DNA of 64,000 nucleotides from Stercorarius parasiticus (Eukaryota > Chordata > Aves > Charadriiformes > Stercorariidae), in assembly GCA_013396915.1 (NCBI GenBank), contig VWZL01011280.1:1-64000 (forward strand), written 5' to 3'. Shown here piece by piece: positions 38,513 through 49,334 of this stretch. The stretch's first letter is position 1, and each line of letters begins with the position of its first letter. Below the pieces are notes generated by a model that saw only the letters and a program-made list of their open reading frames with translations, was not told where the DNA came from and ran no database searches. The position numbers and the translations under genes are program-made.

Positions 38513-41158
38513 TGCATATGCGGAGATACAGAACGCCTTAATCACAAAACATGTATGCATATTTGCAGTACAATACAGGGGGTCCATTCTTCAAAACCTG
38601 CCTCAAAGCTGCATCATTAAAAATGAGCATCAGGATTTTTATGGCCATTACTCCTCTTCAGGTTTTTAAACACTGACTTGTCTCCCACCTCCTTTCCATC
38701 TGAGCTTCCTTTCCACCTGCTTCTAGTGGCTTCTTGATGCAACACACTTCCAATTGTAAAACAGTGAGCAAACATTGCATCTCTTGCACCTATGCCTGCA
38801 CAAGTAGTCGTATAGAGTTCTTTACAATAGAAATAACACCAGTATCTGCCCTACCTGGGTCACAAACCTATAGCGGAGACTTTCATTCCCAAAGCTTTTA
38901 ACTCTGCAAAGGCCCAGACTATGCCATTCTGGGCGAGAAGAGGGAAGTGCAGCTGCCTGTGGTGGTAGTCTGCCAGGCCCCATATATCATCCACGAGAGG
39001 GATGAAAGAGCCCCACAGTCTTGAGAAAGGGGTCATAGATTTTCTTCTTCCCAAAGCTTACATTACCTCTCTTTCCAACATTATTGTCCCTGAGACCAGA
39101 CTGCATTGTCAGTAAAAATTGTTTTAATAAATTATATACTGTGTACAACCTAATTTTTGTGCTTTCCAAATAATGGAGATTGGGACTTAAAAAACAAGTT
39201 TTCAATGCCTCATACATTCTTTCTTCATAGGAATTAGGCTTATTTAAAACGGGGTTTTATTTGCTGATTACAAATAGTGCATTCAAAGAAGTTATGCCTT
39301 GATTCTCAACAGGCGTGAATCAACATGCGTTCCCTGACTCAAGAGAGCTGTACTGATTTATGCCTGCTGAAGATATGACCCTTCCCCCCACCCCTCCCAT
39401 GCAACTGCCTTTCTCGAAGCAGTTCCAAATTACGACTCTACCCAAAGAAAAAGAAGTTGATTAACTCTACAGAAAGCAAGTAATTTTTGGCTTGCAAGGG
39501 TGCTTTAATTTCCTTGGTTTGATGACTCAAAAAGCTCATAAAGGCTCCTCCTGTTAAACGGGAACCTCAGTAAGAAAAATTAAGCCCAGTGAGCTCCAAC
39601 TGGGGCATGGAAGGGAGAAGGCAGAGACATCCTGTTGTCCAGATAAGTTCTGGGACAGTTGAACAAGAGATCCTTGAGACCACAGTACATTTCATATAAA
39701 TCCTTGCAGGCTTCTGTCCTCCCCTTTTCCCAATGACATCTTGTTAGCACCAGCTCCACTACTAAGTCTGCCCTACTTACAGGGATGATGTTAGGGCACA
39801 TCCATTTAAGAATTTGAAAAAACTCGCATGTTCAAGAGTTATGGAGGTACCTCCTGAGAGAGAGCAAGATTCACCACATCAAGGACTCTTAACTCCCCTT
39901 GACTTTAGTGCCTACAGGAAAATACAACTGAGGCAAAATTGTCAAGGAAAGGACTATACAGCTCCTCATGCAAAGGTATTTCCAGAAACTACAGGTAGAA
40001 AAAGCAAAATCAAGAGATGGTATTAAGCAGGCTTTATTTATTTATTTCACATAAGCAACTGAGTCATAGGCTAATTAATAAAAGCCCTTAAATGTGACAG
40101 TTTCATGTTTAGCAAACCCATTTACATTTCTTCCGCCATTCTGCAAAGCCAAGTGACCCCCGGGGCTCTTCTACAACCAGCTTCTTATATCTGCATACAA
40201 AATCTGATCCTTTGAAGAGGGACTTTCTAAGAGGGCTCCCTTAACTTATGAGAGAACTGGTTCAACGTGGTACTCTGCCTCCCCCAGTACGCTAATACTA
40301 ACTTTTGCATGGAAAAATTTCTTCTTTCTTCTGCATTCTTATCTTAGATGGTTTTTTGCAAGGGAGCACCCATCATTGTGTGGCTGGCTGTTCATGCTTC
40401 ATTAGCATGATTACTATTTATCCTCCTGTTTGTTGTTTTATGTTTCATTTTCTCTCCTCTCTTGGTTTTAAAATGCCCTTTGGTGAGTTCAGCTAGTGTT
40501 CAACTTCATTTATTCCTACAACTGCAAAACCTATGTTTGAAGCCAGGCAGGAATACTTCCACTTCATGGTCCAGTAACAAGCTCTATCCAAATTATGCTG
40601 CCTTGAGAATATTCTTTTTAAGGAAAGACACACAGCATCTGAATTGACCAGGTGTTTTAAAGTTTGATGGATTTAAATCTTGACTTCCGCAGATTTAATC
40701 TTCTGTTAAACTATTTTGATTCAGCCCTGTAATATCACATGCTTGAGAGTGATTTCTCATTTCCTAGTAAATACGTAGCAGAATTTGCTCCTTTCATGCT
40801 TTCCTGACCTATGCTGTGACTACACATCAAAGATTTGGGCACATGTCCGGGAACAACTTGTATTCCAGGCCTCACCAGTGGTGCTGCTTTATATTTTGAT
40901 CTGCATAGATAGTCCACTCTGAATTCAGCCATGCCAGAAACTGGAGCTGCCAATTGCAATTTTTGTCTGGGGCAATCAGGCAACTTTCAGACGTATGTTA
41001 AATTAAATTCAAAAATTACTGTTATTGGTCCCGACATAAACAGGAGAGAGAGAACAGGCTTTGCATTTTCTACTTCATGGGATTTGAGGTAGTAGGAAAA
41101 TATTCCAATGTGTGATTGTTTACCAGAGTAGCAGTCCCAACATCTAACATACTCTGGA

Positions 41159-41173
41159 TTTTTTTTTTTTTTT
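41159..41173. repeat. Poly-T tract (T15)
   Basis: Fifteen T residues followed by AAAGC. No parent retroelement is recognised. Confidence 0.9.
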
Positions 41174-41853
41174 AAAGCATTTGTAACAGAAATAGTCCAG
41201 ATCTGTATCTTACGAGAAGCTAAAGAGAGCCTTTCAGTTGGATTCTACTGAGCCATACCCTTAGCAGGCAAGAAGTGGCTCAGGTCCAAAAAAATTAGCA
41301 GAGCTGCAAGCATTGACACCAACTAAGGATCTGGCCATATGTGGATTTGGATGAATACTTTGACTTTATATTTTCCAGGCATTGTGCAAAACATTAGCTA
41401 ATTGGCAACATTTGTATTTAAAAGGCAGTTAAAATAGTAACTGTATTTATATATCCGTGTATAGAAAAATAGATGCAGAGTGGGAGGAGAGAGCCTAATG
41501 TATGTAATCTTTAGGAATGAGGAAGCAATTTAGGGCAACAACAGATTCCCATTGCAACCTCTTGTAGTTAAATTCCAGCCCATTTCTTTGCAGACCTTAG
41601 ATTCCTCTGGGAACTTGTTTTTTCGTGTAGGAAAAGTAATACAGTGATCCTTAAAGAAAGGCCAAGTGTTTTTTAAGCCAGTATTTTTTTTACTAATATG
41701 TTGGTCCACGCATTTTAGTAAGTTGGTATATTAGACAATTGTAGAACTGTTTTGCTGCTAACTGTTGCACGAGGAACCCAAACAGAGTGTAAGTCAACAT
41801 ACAGTGTCAAAAGAGTGAAATTTCTCTGGACAGAACATCCGAGTACCTCAGTT

Positions 41854-41868
41854 AAAAAAAAAAAAAAA
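41854..41868. repeat. Poly-A tract (A15)
   Basis: Fifteen A residues followed by GAAAGAG. No parent retroelement is recognised upstream. Confidence 0.9.
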
Positions 41869-42810
41869 GAAAGAGTAGTAGGAGAAAAGCAAAAGCATCT
41901 TTGCCCTGGCTCAAAGAGGAACTGGAGTGTTTTGGAAACACACTATTCCAGGCAGCTGAGCTAGTGATTTCAGTCTTGCTTGTGTTCTATTTTTGTTCCT
42001 CGATTTATCATTAACATAGCACAGGAATGAACTGTATACTTGCCTCAGACTCTGTGGCTACCCATGCCTGCCTGAGATACAAACTTGCAAGGTGAAGACC
42101 GCAACAGGTTGCATGATTTGTTGCATTTCAAGAGTTACTGCAGAAGCAGGCAAAATCACAGGTGAGACAGGCAAATATTTACTTTAGGTTTGTTTGTATG
42201 GAGCCTGATATGAATCCCCACAGAAACTCAGCTATTTATCAAGTAAAAAACTATCCCATTATGAGTCTCTACTCCAGAACCAAGATTTGATTTGAATATT
42301 ATTTGTACAAGCACTTGTAAAATAAACAGGCCTGTTTGCATTGGTAACTAGGCTCTTGGAGACAGTAAATCAGATACACTGTTTAGCTCATTTTTCCCTT
42401 TGCAGAGCAAGATCATACAAAACTTTTGGGAAGAGAATAAGAATTGAACCAATAAGTACAGATCTTTGTTTCAAGGCTGAGAAAGATGCAAAGCTGTGCA
42501 TTTATGAAGAGGCCTCTGGCTTAAATTAGTGATACAGGCAAAGCAGTTGCTATTGCTTCTACCAGAGAAGACCATCAATTTAACCTGCATTGCCCTCAGC
42601 TGTTACCCCCACGTGAAGAGTGCTTGTATCAATAAAATTCCCTCTTTCAGGACTGCAGTGCCTTAACCCAAAGAAATAAGCACAGAATAGAATACAGTAT
42701 TTCAGTTGGAAGGGACCTCCAACAATCACCTAGTCCAATGGCCTGACCACTTCAGGGATGACCAAGTTAAAGCATGTTATTAAGGGCATTGTCCAAATGC
42801 CTCTTAAACA

Positions 42811-43065
42811 CTAACAGGCTTGGGGCATCGACCACCTCTCTAGGAAACCTGTTCCAGCGTTTGACCACCCTCTCGGTAAAAAATGCTTCCTGATGTCCAG
42901 TCTGAGCCTCCCCTGGTACAGATCTGAACCGTTCCCAGGCATCCTATCGCTGGGTCCCAGGGAGAAGAGCTCAGCGCCTCCCTCTCCACTTTCACTCCTT
43001 GGGAAGCTGTAGGGAGCCATGAGGTCACCCCTCAGCCTCCTTTTCTCCAAGCTAGACAAACCCAA
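42811..43065 (-). pseudogene. CR1 ORF2 C-terminal remnant
   Basis: The minus-strand frame from 43065 reads MGLSSLEKRRLRGDLM and then GRLRLDIRKHFL, the same C-terminal blocks as in other CR1 ORF2 copies. After DIRKHFL the expected residues (TERV..WNRLPREVV) are lost to a frameshift, and the frame ends in unrelated sequence. The catalytic reverse transcriptase region is absent because of the internal deletion just upstream. Confidence 0.85.
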
Positions 43066-43081
43066 AGTCCTCAGTCCTCCC

Positions 43082-43280
43082 TTACATATAGTGCAGCACC
43101 TCTACCTTGCCTATCCCTCCTGAACAGCCTGTAGCCCTCCATCTTAGTAGTCCAGTCGTGGGACTCATTCCATCAAGTGTGACTTCCACCAACGATATCA
43201 TGGCTCTGGGAGCTGACCAACACTTACAGTTCATCCTGTTTCTTTCTCGTAACTGCATGCGTTGGTGTACAAGCATTTCA
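43082..43280 (-). pseudogene. CR1 ORF2 endonuclease start, decayed
   Basis: The minus strand holds CACCAACGCATGCAGTTACG, encoding TNACSY, parallel to TNACSM in the copy at 1-338. Further on it holds GATGGAGGGCTACAGGCTGT and TTCAGGAGGGATAGGCAAGG, which in CR1 encode MEGYRLFRRDRQG. Stops and frameshifts separate these blocks. The last recognisable piece, CACTATATGTAAGGGAGG, stands where the family has ALYVRE, and the internal deletion begins there. Confidence 0.8.
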
Positions 43281-43700
43281 GATGCACTCCTGAGCCCTCT
43301 GTGCTCCCAGGAGCAGTGTAAATATTTCCACTGCTGCACTTGGCTTACCTGCTGCAATCCTGTTGGTGCCCTCTTCCCCCACTGATTCTAGTTTAAAGCT
43401 CTCACAATCACTCCCTCCAGCTTACATCCAAAGACATGTTTTCCCCATCCCGTCAGACCCCTGCATACCTTGTGTCTCAAAGGCTCTTCCATGGTGTAAA
43501 ACCCCGAAGTTTTGGTGGAGGCACCAGTCCTGGAGTCAGATATGCCTTCAAACATCCCACAGCCAGAAACCAGGGTGGTCACATGCTGGAACAGGAGCTG
43601 TGTCTGTGTGGCTGCATTGGTTCTACCAGGTGCTAGCAGCTCAGGAGCAGCAGATAACATTGCTTTGTAGAGGACGGTCATCATGCTGCCTGCTCGAAAA

Positions 43701-46700
43701 TAGCTAGGCTCGTCATTACAATCAGCTGGGCTGATTGCTTTCGCCTGCTTAAATCTCCCGCACTGCTGGGTGCAGCCTGCACCCCTTCCTGTCTCATCCA
43801 ATCAGTGGCCCTGGGCTCGGAAGCACTCCCCATTCAGAGAAGCCTCCGCACGTCCCACGTGTCCTGTGTCTCGCAAGTGAAGCAAACCAAAACCAACCTA
43901 TTAACGAGCATTCAAGGAGACAATTTCTCCATAAAGCTTGCTTTTTACATCGACTTTATCTCCATTCCACACAGCTGGGTTCAGCATCAGCTGGTTGCTT
44001 TCCACTATCTGCATACTATTCTTCCCAGTACTGCAGCAACATAGTATTTTTCCTCTGCTTGCTTCCTGTGTATTGCTTGCTGCTGGCTGAGGGAACTACA
44101 GATGCCCTGGGACGCATTACTGGGCATAGTCAGTGCTAAAGCTTTAAAGGTCATATATAAAATACATGTTTCCAAAAAGCCTTTTCAAACAGATGCTTTG
44201 AACCGGGCAGCTCTGACGTTGCAAGCTTTTGCCTCCATAAATGACTATGATCCAGTGTAATTTTGCTCCTAAGATCTTCCGAGTTCTATTACAGCTTCAT
44301 GAACCTGAAATAACCCTTTCAAACTGATGGGTTTGGTCTTGTGTTGATCAGGATCCCAGGGAGAATCTAGCTTGCAATTTTCATTTTTTACACAGACTTC
44401 ACTTGCAATTTATCATTTGCATCTGTAGGCTACAAGGCTCACTGCAGTCTGGACAGACGTTTTAAAAGATATAAAGGATATGAGAGGAATAATCCAGCTG
44501 TGTCCTGCTGGACTTAATGTCTCCTCTGTGTCATTCCTGTTTTACTCCCTGGGTCCCTCAGGGAAACTAATCAAATTCTGTTTGCTTTGACCAAACAAAT
44601 GTTTCTTTCCCAGCAGTTTGAACTGCACTATTAGGAAGCCTGTTTAGAGCCCTAATTAAGGTTTCTGCCACTTAAATCAAGTCGAACACCATGCAGAGTA
44701 CTGAGTAATAGGACCCTGCACTCTACAGCAGATTTTTTTTTCTTTTTTACATAAAGGGAAATAAATCACATTCATGCAATTCTCCAGTCTGCTGTGCATT
44801 TTCCAGCAGTGGTCTCCAATGCAAACTCTCAGGGTTTGGTCTTTTGCCTTTTCTGTGCCAGGGGACAGAAAAAGGGGAGGAAGTGAGACATATTGCCTCC
44901 TGCACGCTGAGATGAAACGCTTGAAAGAGGAAAGTCGTCATTTACATGCCAGAAAGGCTGTAGCAAGTGTGACCTGGTAAAGTCCTCCTTGCTCCCTAAA
45001 ACTCCCATTCAACCTGCAAAACACATGTCATCTGTATTCCAAACCCTACTTCGGGCGCTCTTGCTGCAGGGATGTCCTTGCTATCTTCTGGCTGATATAC
45101 AAGGTGGTCCTCAGAATATGATCAAGGCCATGCTGCTGTTGCCATGATGGAGGTGTATTTTTCATCTGACTTCTTTGTAATTTCATTTTGTCTTTTTGTG
45201 GCTTGTGAGGAATTATCTTCTCTTGGCTTTTATCTTTCTGGAAAGCAGCGGGTGTTTTCAGTGTCTCTGATTCCTTAGGATAAATATATTTGTTGCTTCA
45301 CCTATAGCTACTGCTTAGTAGTACTCCTGTTTATATTATGGCTGGGATGTGCTCATCTCCAACTCTTTTTATTTCCAGATTTCATTCCGCTTATGTAATG
45401 AAGAGCCAGTAAATCTCATTTCATCAGAATGTATTCATAATGAACCCACATCCAAGCCTCTTTACAGACTTTTGGTTTTAGTTATTGTGTTTACACCTCC
45501 AAATAAGTAAAATTTTTTCCTCTTGCACAAGAATAATGTTGTTTTTTAAAGGATGTTAGAGCTTGACAGGATAACTGTAACAGTGCCTAGGAAAACTATT
45601 TGGTGAACCAAAGCTGGGCTGTGGATTCCCATCTCTCGTCTGTCCTGTGCCTTGCACATGAAACCACTCTCTTTCTTCAGTGTACTTATATTTCTTTTGA
45701 GTCATGTTATTGTAACTGAAATATTGCTTCTTCCCATGCTCTAGTAAGCAAGCCTTTTTTGTGAAGCATATCCCAGGTTACCAGTATTCACCTCATGGGC
45801 TCCAGCTGGTACTGACTTTTCATTTTTCCTATTCATTTATTTGCAAACTTCAGTATCTCTTTAGGTCTTCTCTGAACAATATAAGTGGGTTGACAAGAAC
45901 TAAACTCTCCAAACACCAGCGCCCTAATTAATGTTCAAAATTAAAGTACTAATTGTGAAATAGCATATGATTCATCTGTCTCCACTCAAAAGCCCTTTAT
46001 CAGTGTGCTTCGGGCATGTTTTTGCTTTGTTTTGAGGCTACAAAGGGGGACTGCATGAACCTAATAAAATACAGAACTATGTTAGGGGGTACCAACATGC
46101 GCTGTGACAACGCAGAGCTTAGTAGGTCAAGCACTCCAACAGTGTTATGCGCTAGGGAAAATTATGCCTTTCACTGGCTCAGCTGCAGAGGGAACAGCAT
46201 CTCTGCTCCAGCCTTGGCCCACTGAGGCACAGGTGAATAGCACCAGTCCAAGGAGCCTTCACGTGCTGATTTCTAGAGCAATGGCTGACACTGGTAGGCT
46301 TTGAAACCCAAATACCAAGCACGGAAGCTGCTCGATTGCATGAGTTGGGAATAGTGGGAAAGCAACTCTCCTTGCATTCACTGCGTAAGAGCAACGCAAT
46401 TGCTTTCAAGTCTTGGAAACACTGAGGCTAGGGAGTTTATGGTCCTGTCTTCTTGCACCAGCTAGTCTCAAAGACTGTTTTTCCCATTGACTCAAGTGCT
46501 TTGTATCATTTAATGCCTTCAGAGATAAATAATCAATGACATCATCTAACAAAGAAAGTAACTGTAAAAGAAAATCAATTGCGCCTGGCACCTTTTGGGA
46601 ACAGAAAACCTTTGGTGGCATATATTGAATTACTTCGGTGTTTTAGACCTTTTTTGGCTGATACTTGGTGCCAGAGACTTTCAGAGCATGAAATAATTTC

Positions 46701-46789
46701 TTCATGTGGTGTGTTAGTCAGGGATATCAGTGACTTCTGCATCAGCAGGACGATATACTGCACTTCCCTGTGAGTCATCAAGCCTATTC
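43701..46789. other. No gene seen; possible CR1 5' region at start
   Basis: 43700-43870 is more GC-rich than its surroundings and has a CCAATCA box near 43799. It may be the 5' untranslated part of the adjoining CR1 or unrelated DNA. The rest is AT-rich unique sequence with no recognised exon. Confidence 0.45.
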
Positions 46790-46870
46790 CCAGCTTTGTG
46801 CTGTGACTTGTGTGACCTTGAGGAAATCACTCTGCCTTTCTCTGCTGTCCTATCCCCTATGCAGCTATTT
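46790..46870 (+). repeat. Ancient MIR-like SINE core
   Basis: CCCAGCTTTGTGCTGTGACTT and TGTGTGACCTTGAGGAAATC, followed by ACTCTGCCTTTCTCTGCTGT, match the MIR core. The corresponding core reads CCCAGCTCTGCCACTTACTAG, GTGTGACCTTGGGCAAGTC, ACTTAACCTCTCTGTGCC. Only the core is recognisable. Confidence 0.6.
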
Positions 46871-49312
46871 TGCCCTTCTGGCTGTTTGTGGCAGGGCCTT
46901 TTCTTACGCTTCACCCGTAAGTCATCTAGTGGCACAGGACTAACCCTTGTTTGGCTCTAGACCTCTTTTATAGGCTTCTAGAGAATACGAACAGTAACAT
47001 CAAGGTATAGAATATCAGCACAGACACAATAACAATGAGATCTGCTTGAAAACAGTTAGCTCCTCAGCAAAGCCCTGCTTTGTGAGGTGTTAAAATAGAT
47101 TAGGCTTTGGAGAATAATGAAAGCAATCCGAAGTATCATGGGTCCTTTCCAGCACCTTACACTGAATTCACAATATGCTGCTATCTCCTCACAAAGGAGC
47201 TGATCTTTGGATCATCCTGGTTTAGAATACCCTCTCCCCTATCACAGTTTCCAAGAACTCTGAGAGAGACAATGCTGCTTATAAATCAGAAATATTTGGT
47301 ATGAAACTATGTTCCTAAAGAATAAGGACCATAACCTTGGATCTGAAATAACCAAACAGTGCAGTCCCAGGCTCCTGAGCGCCTCACTGCCTGAGCCCAT
47401 CACTTATTCCTTTGAACAAAGCAACAGCCGCTTCCTAGGAGTTTTGGCACAGGCTTGCCTTGTCCTGGCACTGTAGGACTTTGCTTACATTCATTAGTGC
47501 TGTACTGCATTTGCATAAGCAATGTCTCAACAAGCATGGCCCTTTATCACTGTGATTCATGGAAATGACACAGTGGATGGTTGTGCTAACTCTGCCTTGA
47601 AATTAGGATGATTTATTCATTAGGGGTGTTCGCCATGAAGTCATTGCCATTGCTGTTGTGTCTGCATACAATTAGAAACAAGGGTTGTGTAAGAGAGGTA
47701 CAGAGTAGAATGAAAGGCTCCTGGGGTCCTCCCTTGTCTGTGCTCTTCAAAGTGTGCAAGTAGAGGGCAGGAGAAGAGCAGAGCATCGCTCAGATGCAGT
47801 GACAAAAGTTTTGGGGCACAGAGTAGATCATTACAAATTCTTGTGGTATCCGCTCTAATCTCATTAGTTGTGATGGATTCTCATGATGGCCGTGTTGTAA
47901 TTTCCATTGCTGTTCAGCATTAGTCCACTTAACGTCCACTTTCTGTGAAGTGTTTCCAAGCAATTAGTATTCTCATCTTTTATCCAAGGGGTCATGGGCT
48001 GCAGTGCATTAGTAAGAAGGATGGGCTGGAAGGAGAGAGAGGGGGGCCAGCATCTCTTCTGCAGAGAAAGAGGATAAAACAGAACTCAGCTACATGCTGA
48101 TGTCCCACCTGCTGAGCTCTACAAGGGTGACCTCTAGATTCATACCCTACCTTTTTCAGATTAAATCCTAGCTCCATCTTCTAGTTTCTCTGAAAGACCG
48201 CTGTGGGAGAAAGACCTCAAAGCAACGCGGTGCAAGTAGTTTATTTCCACGTCTTTAGCTGAAATTCACATTGTAGCTTCTGGAACTGGGCTTTGAAGAT
48301 TCAGGCCAGGCTGGTATTCGCGTAACAGAGCCCTAGATGGTCCCAAACCAGATGAAACTGTGTTTAATAGAGACACAGTTCACTTAATGCACTCCCTGAG
48401 CTACCTGTGCTTTGGTCTTCCTGCCCCCAGAGACCATACTGGACACAGAAATGCCCACTGACCTTCTCTAGTCCCTCTGCTTCTGAAGCAGGCCTTGGGT
48501 GAGTTCCCAAAGGCATGAAGTTGGCATAAACCAGCAACACTGTCTGGCTCAGGGATGCTGTAGGATTACTGCCACTCACACGCTAAAGCAGTCTGGAAAT
48601 GCCTCCTACCCATCTGCAAACAGCAGATATGTCACCCTCTTCAACACTGTGGGATCTGTGGTGGTGTTGAAGCAGCAGTGACGTCTGGCTGCACGAGCCT
48701 GTCTTGGATGACACTTCCAATCTGATCACTTATTCACTCCTAGGGAGCCATGGGGTGATGCACACACTTCTTTTTATAGCCCAGTGACATTAGAAATACA
48801 CGCCATGGTCTGCACCTAAAAATCCACGGGAGAAGAGGGTGAGCAGGCATCCACCTTGCCCTCAGCAATGCCTGAAAATGTCAAGCTTTTTTTTCAAGGC
48901 TCTCAGTAATTAGCAAGCCCATGTGTTGCAGATTTTTCCTTACTTTTGGAGTTTGAGCCGATGCGCTGTTTACTCCTCAAACTATGCAGCATGGTGGAGG
49001 AGAAGACAAGTTTCCTGAGGACAGCCTCGGTGTGTTAAAGGAAGGTGAAAATAAACAAAAGAAAAGAGAGCAGGAGACTCCTGCACGCTTTCTCTGCTCA
49101 CTCCCTTCACTTTTTTTCCTTTCAGGCACTAGCTCAACTGAGGAAAGCCAACTGAGTATGGTTCCACGTGGAGTATATTAGCTTTGTGGAACATGGTGCA
49201 AGTGCTCCCGTGCTGAACAGGACAGGATGCTGAGCAGGGCTCCCACCAGACTCCACCCACCCCTGCATCCATGTAAGGACAAAAATCTCTGTTTTCAGAG
49301 ATTCATTCAGAG

Positions 49313-49334
49313 ATTCAGACATTCATGTCTGAAT
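49313..49334. repeat. Perfect 8-bp inverted repeat (hairpin)
   Basis: ATTCAGAC at 49313-49320 and GTCTGAAT at 49327-49334 are exact reverse complements separated by ATTCAT. Immediately upstream, CAGAGATTCATT and CAGAGATTCAGACATT form a short tandem. As RNA it could form an 8-bp stem with a 6-nt loop. It is not followed by a T run, and no function is implied. Confidence 0.8.

Larger units (their letters stand above)
34561..42680. other. No gene seen
   Basis: Unique DNA. Notable items are a GC-rich patch with CCCCGCCCCGG (an Sp1-type core) at about 36875-36898, an AAT-rich run near 38489-38512, a T15 run at 41159-41173 and an A15 run at 41854-41868. The segment 36968-37110 has the look of a conserved non-coding element, but that is an impression only. 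Frames up to 122 codons (36007-36375) have no recognisable domain. Confidence 0.5.
42681..43700 (-). mobile_element. CR1 LINE with large internal deletion
   Basis: On the plus strand it begins with CACAGAATAGAATACAG, the antisense CR1 terminal repeat, and continues as an antisense CR1 3' end to about 43076. It then passes directly into antisense sequence from the 5' part of a CR1. The minus strand there carries the degraded start of the endonuclease region and, further up, sequence homologous to the copy at 1-440. In element order, a 5' part (about 43700 to 43081) is joined to a 3' part (about 43076 to 42681), and the endonuclease remainder and reverse transcriptase are missing. The 3' part belongs to a different CR1 subtype from the one at 33321, judging by its GACCACTTCAGGG and TAAAGCATGTTATTAAGGGC blocks. 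The upper limit is uncertain; similarity may run on to about 43870. Confidence 0.85.

Noticed and set aside
43388..43801. 137-codon minus-strand frame
   Set aside because: It overlaps the 5' part of the decayed CR1 and does not match the element's own reading frame; it is a by-product of the repeat.
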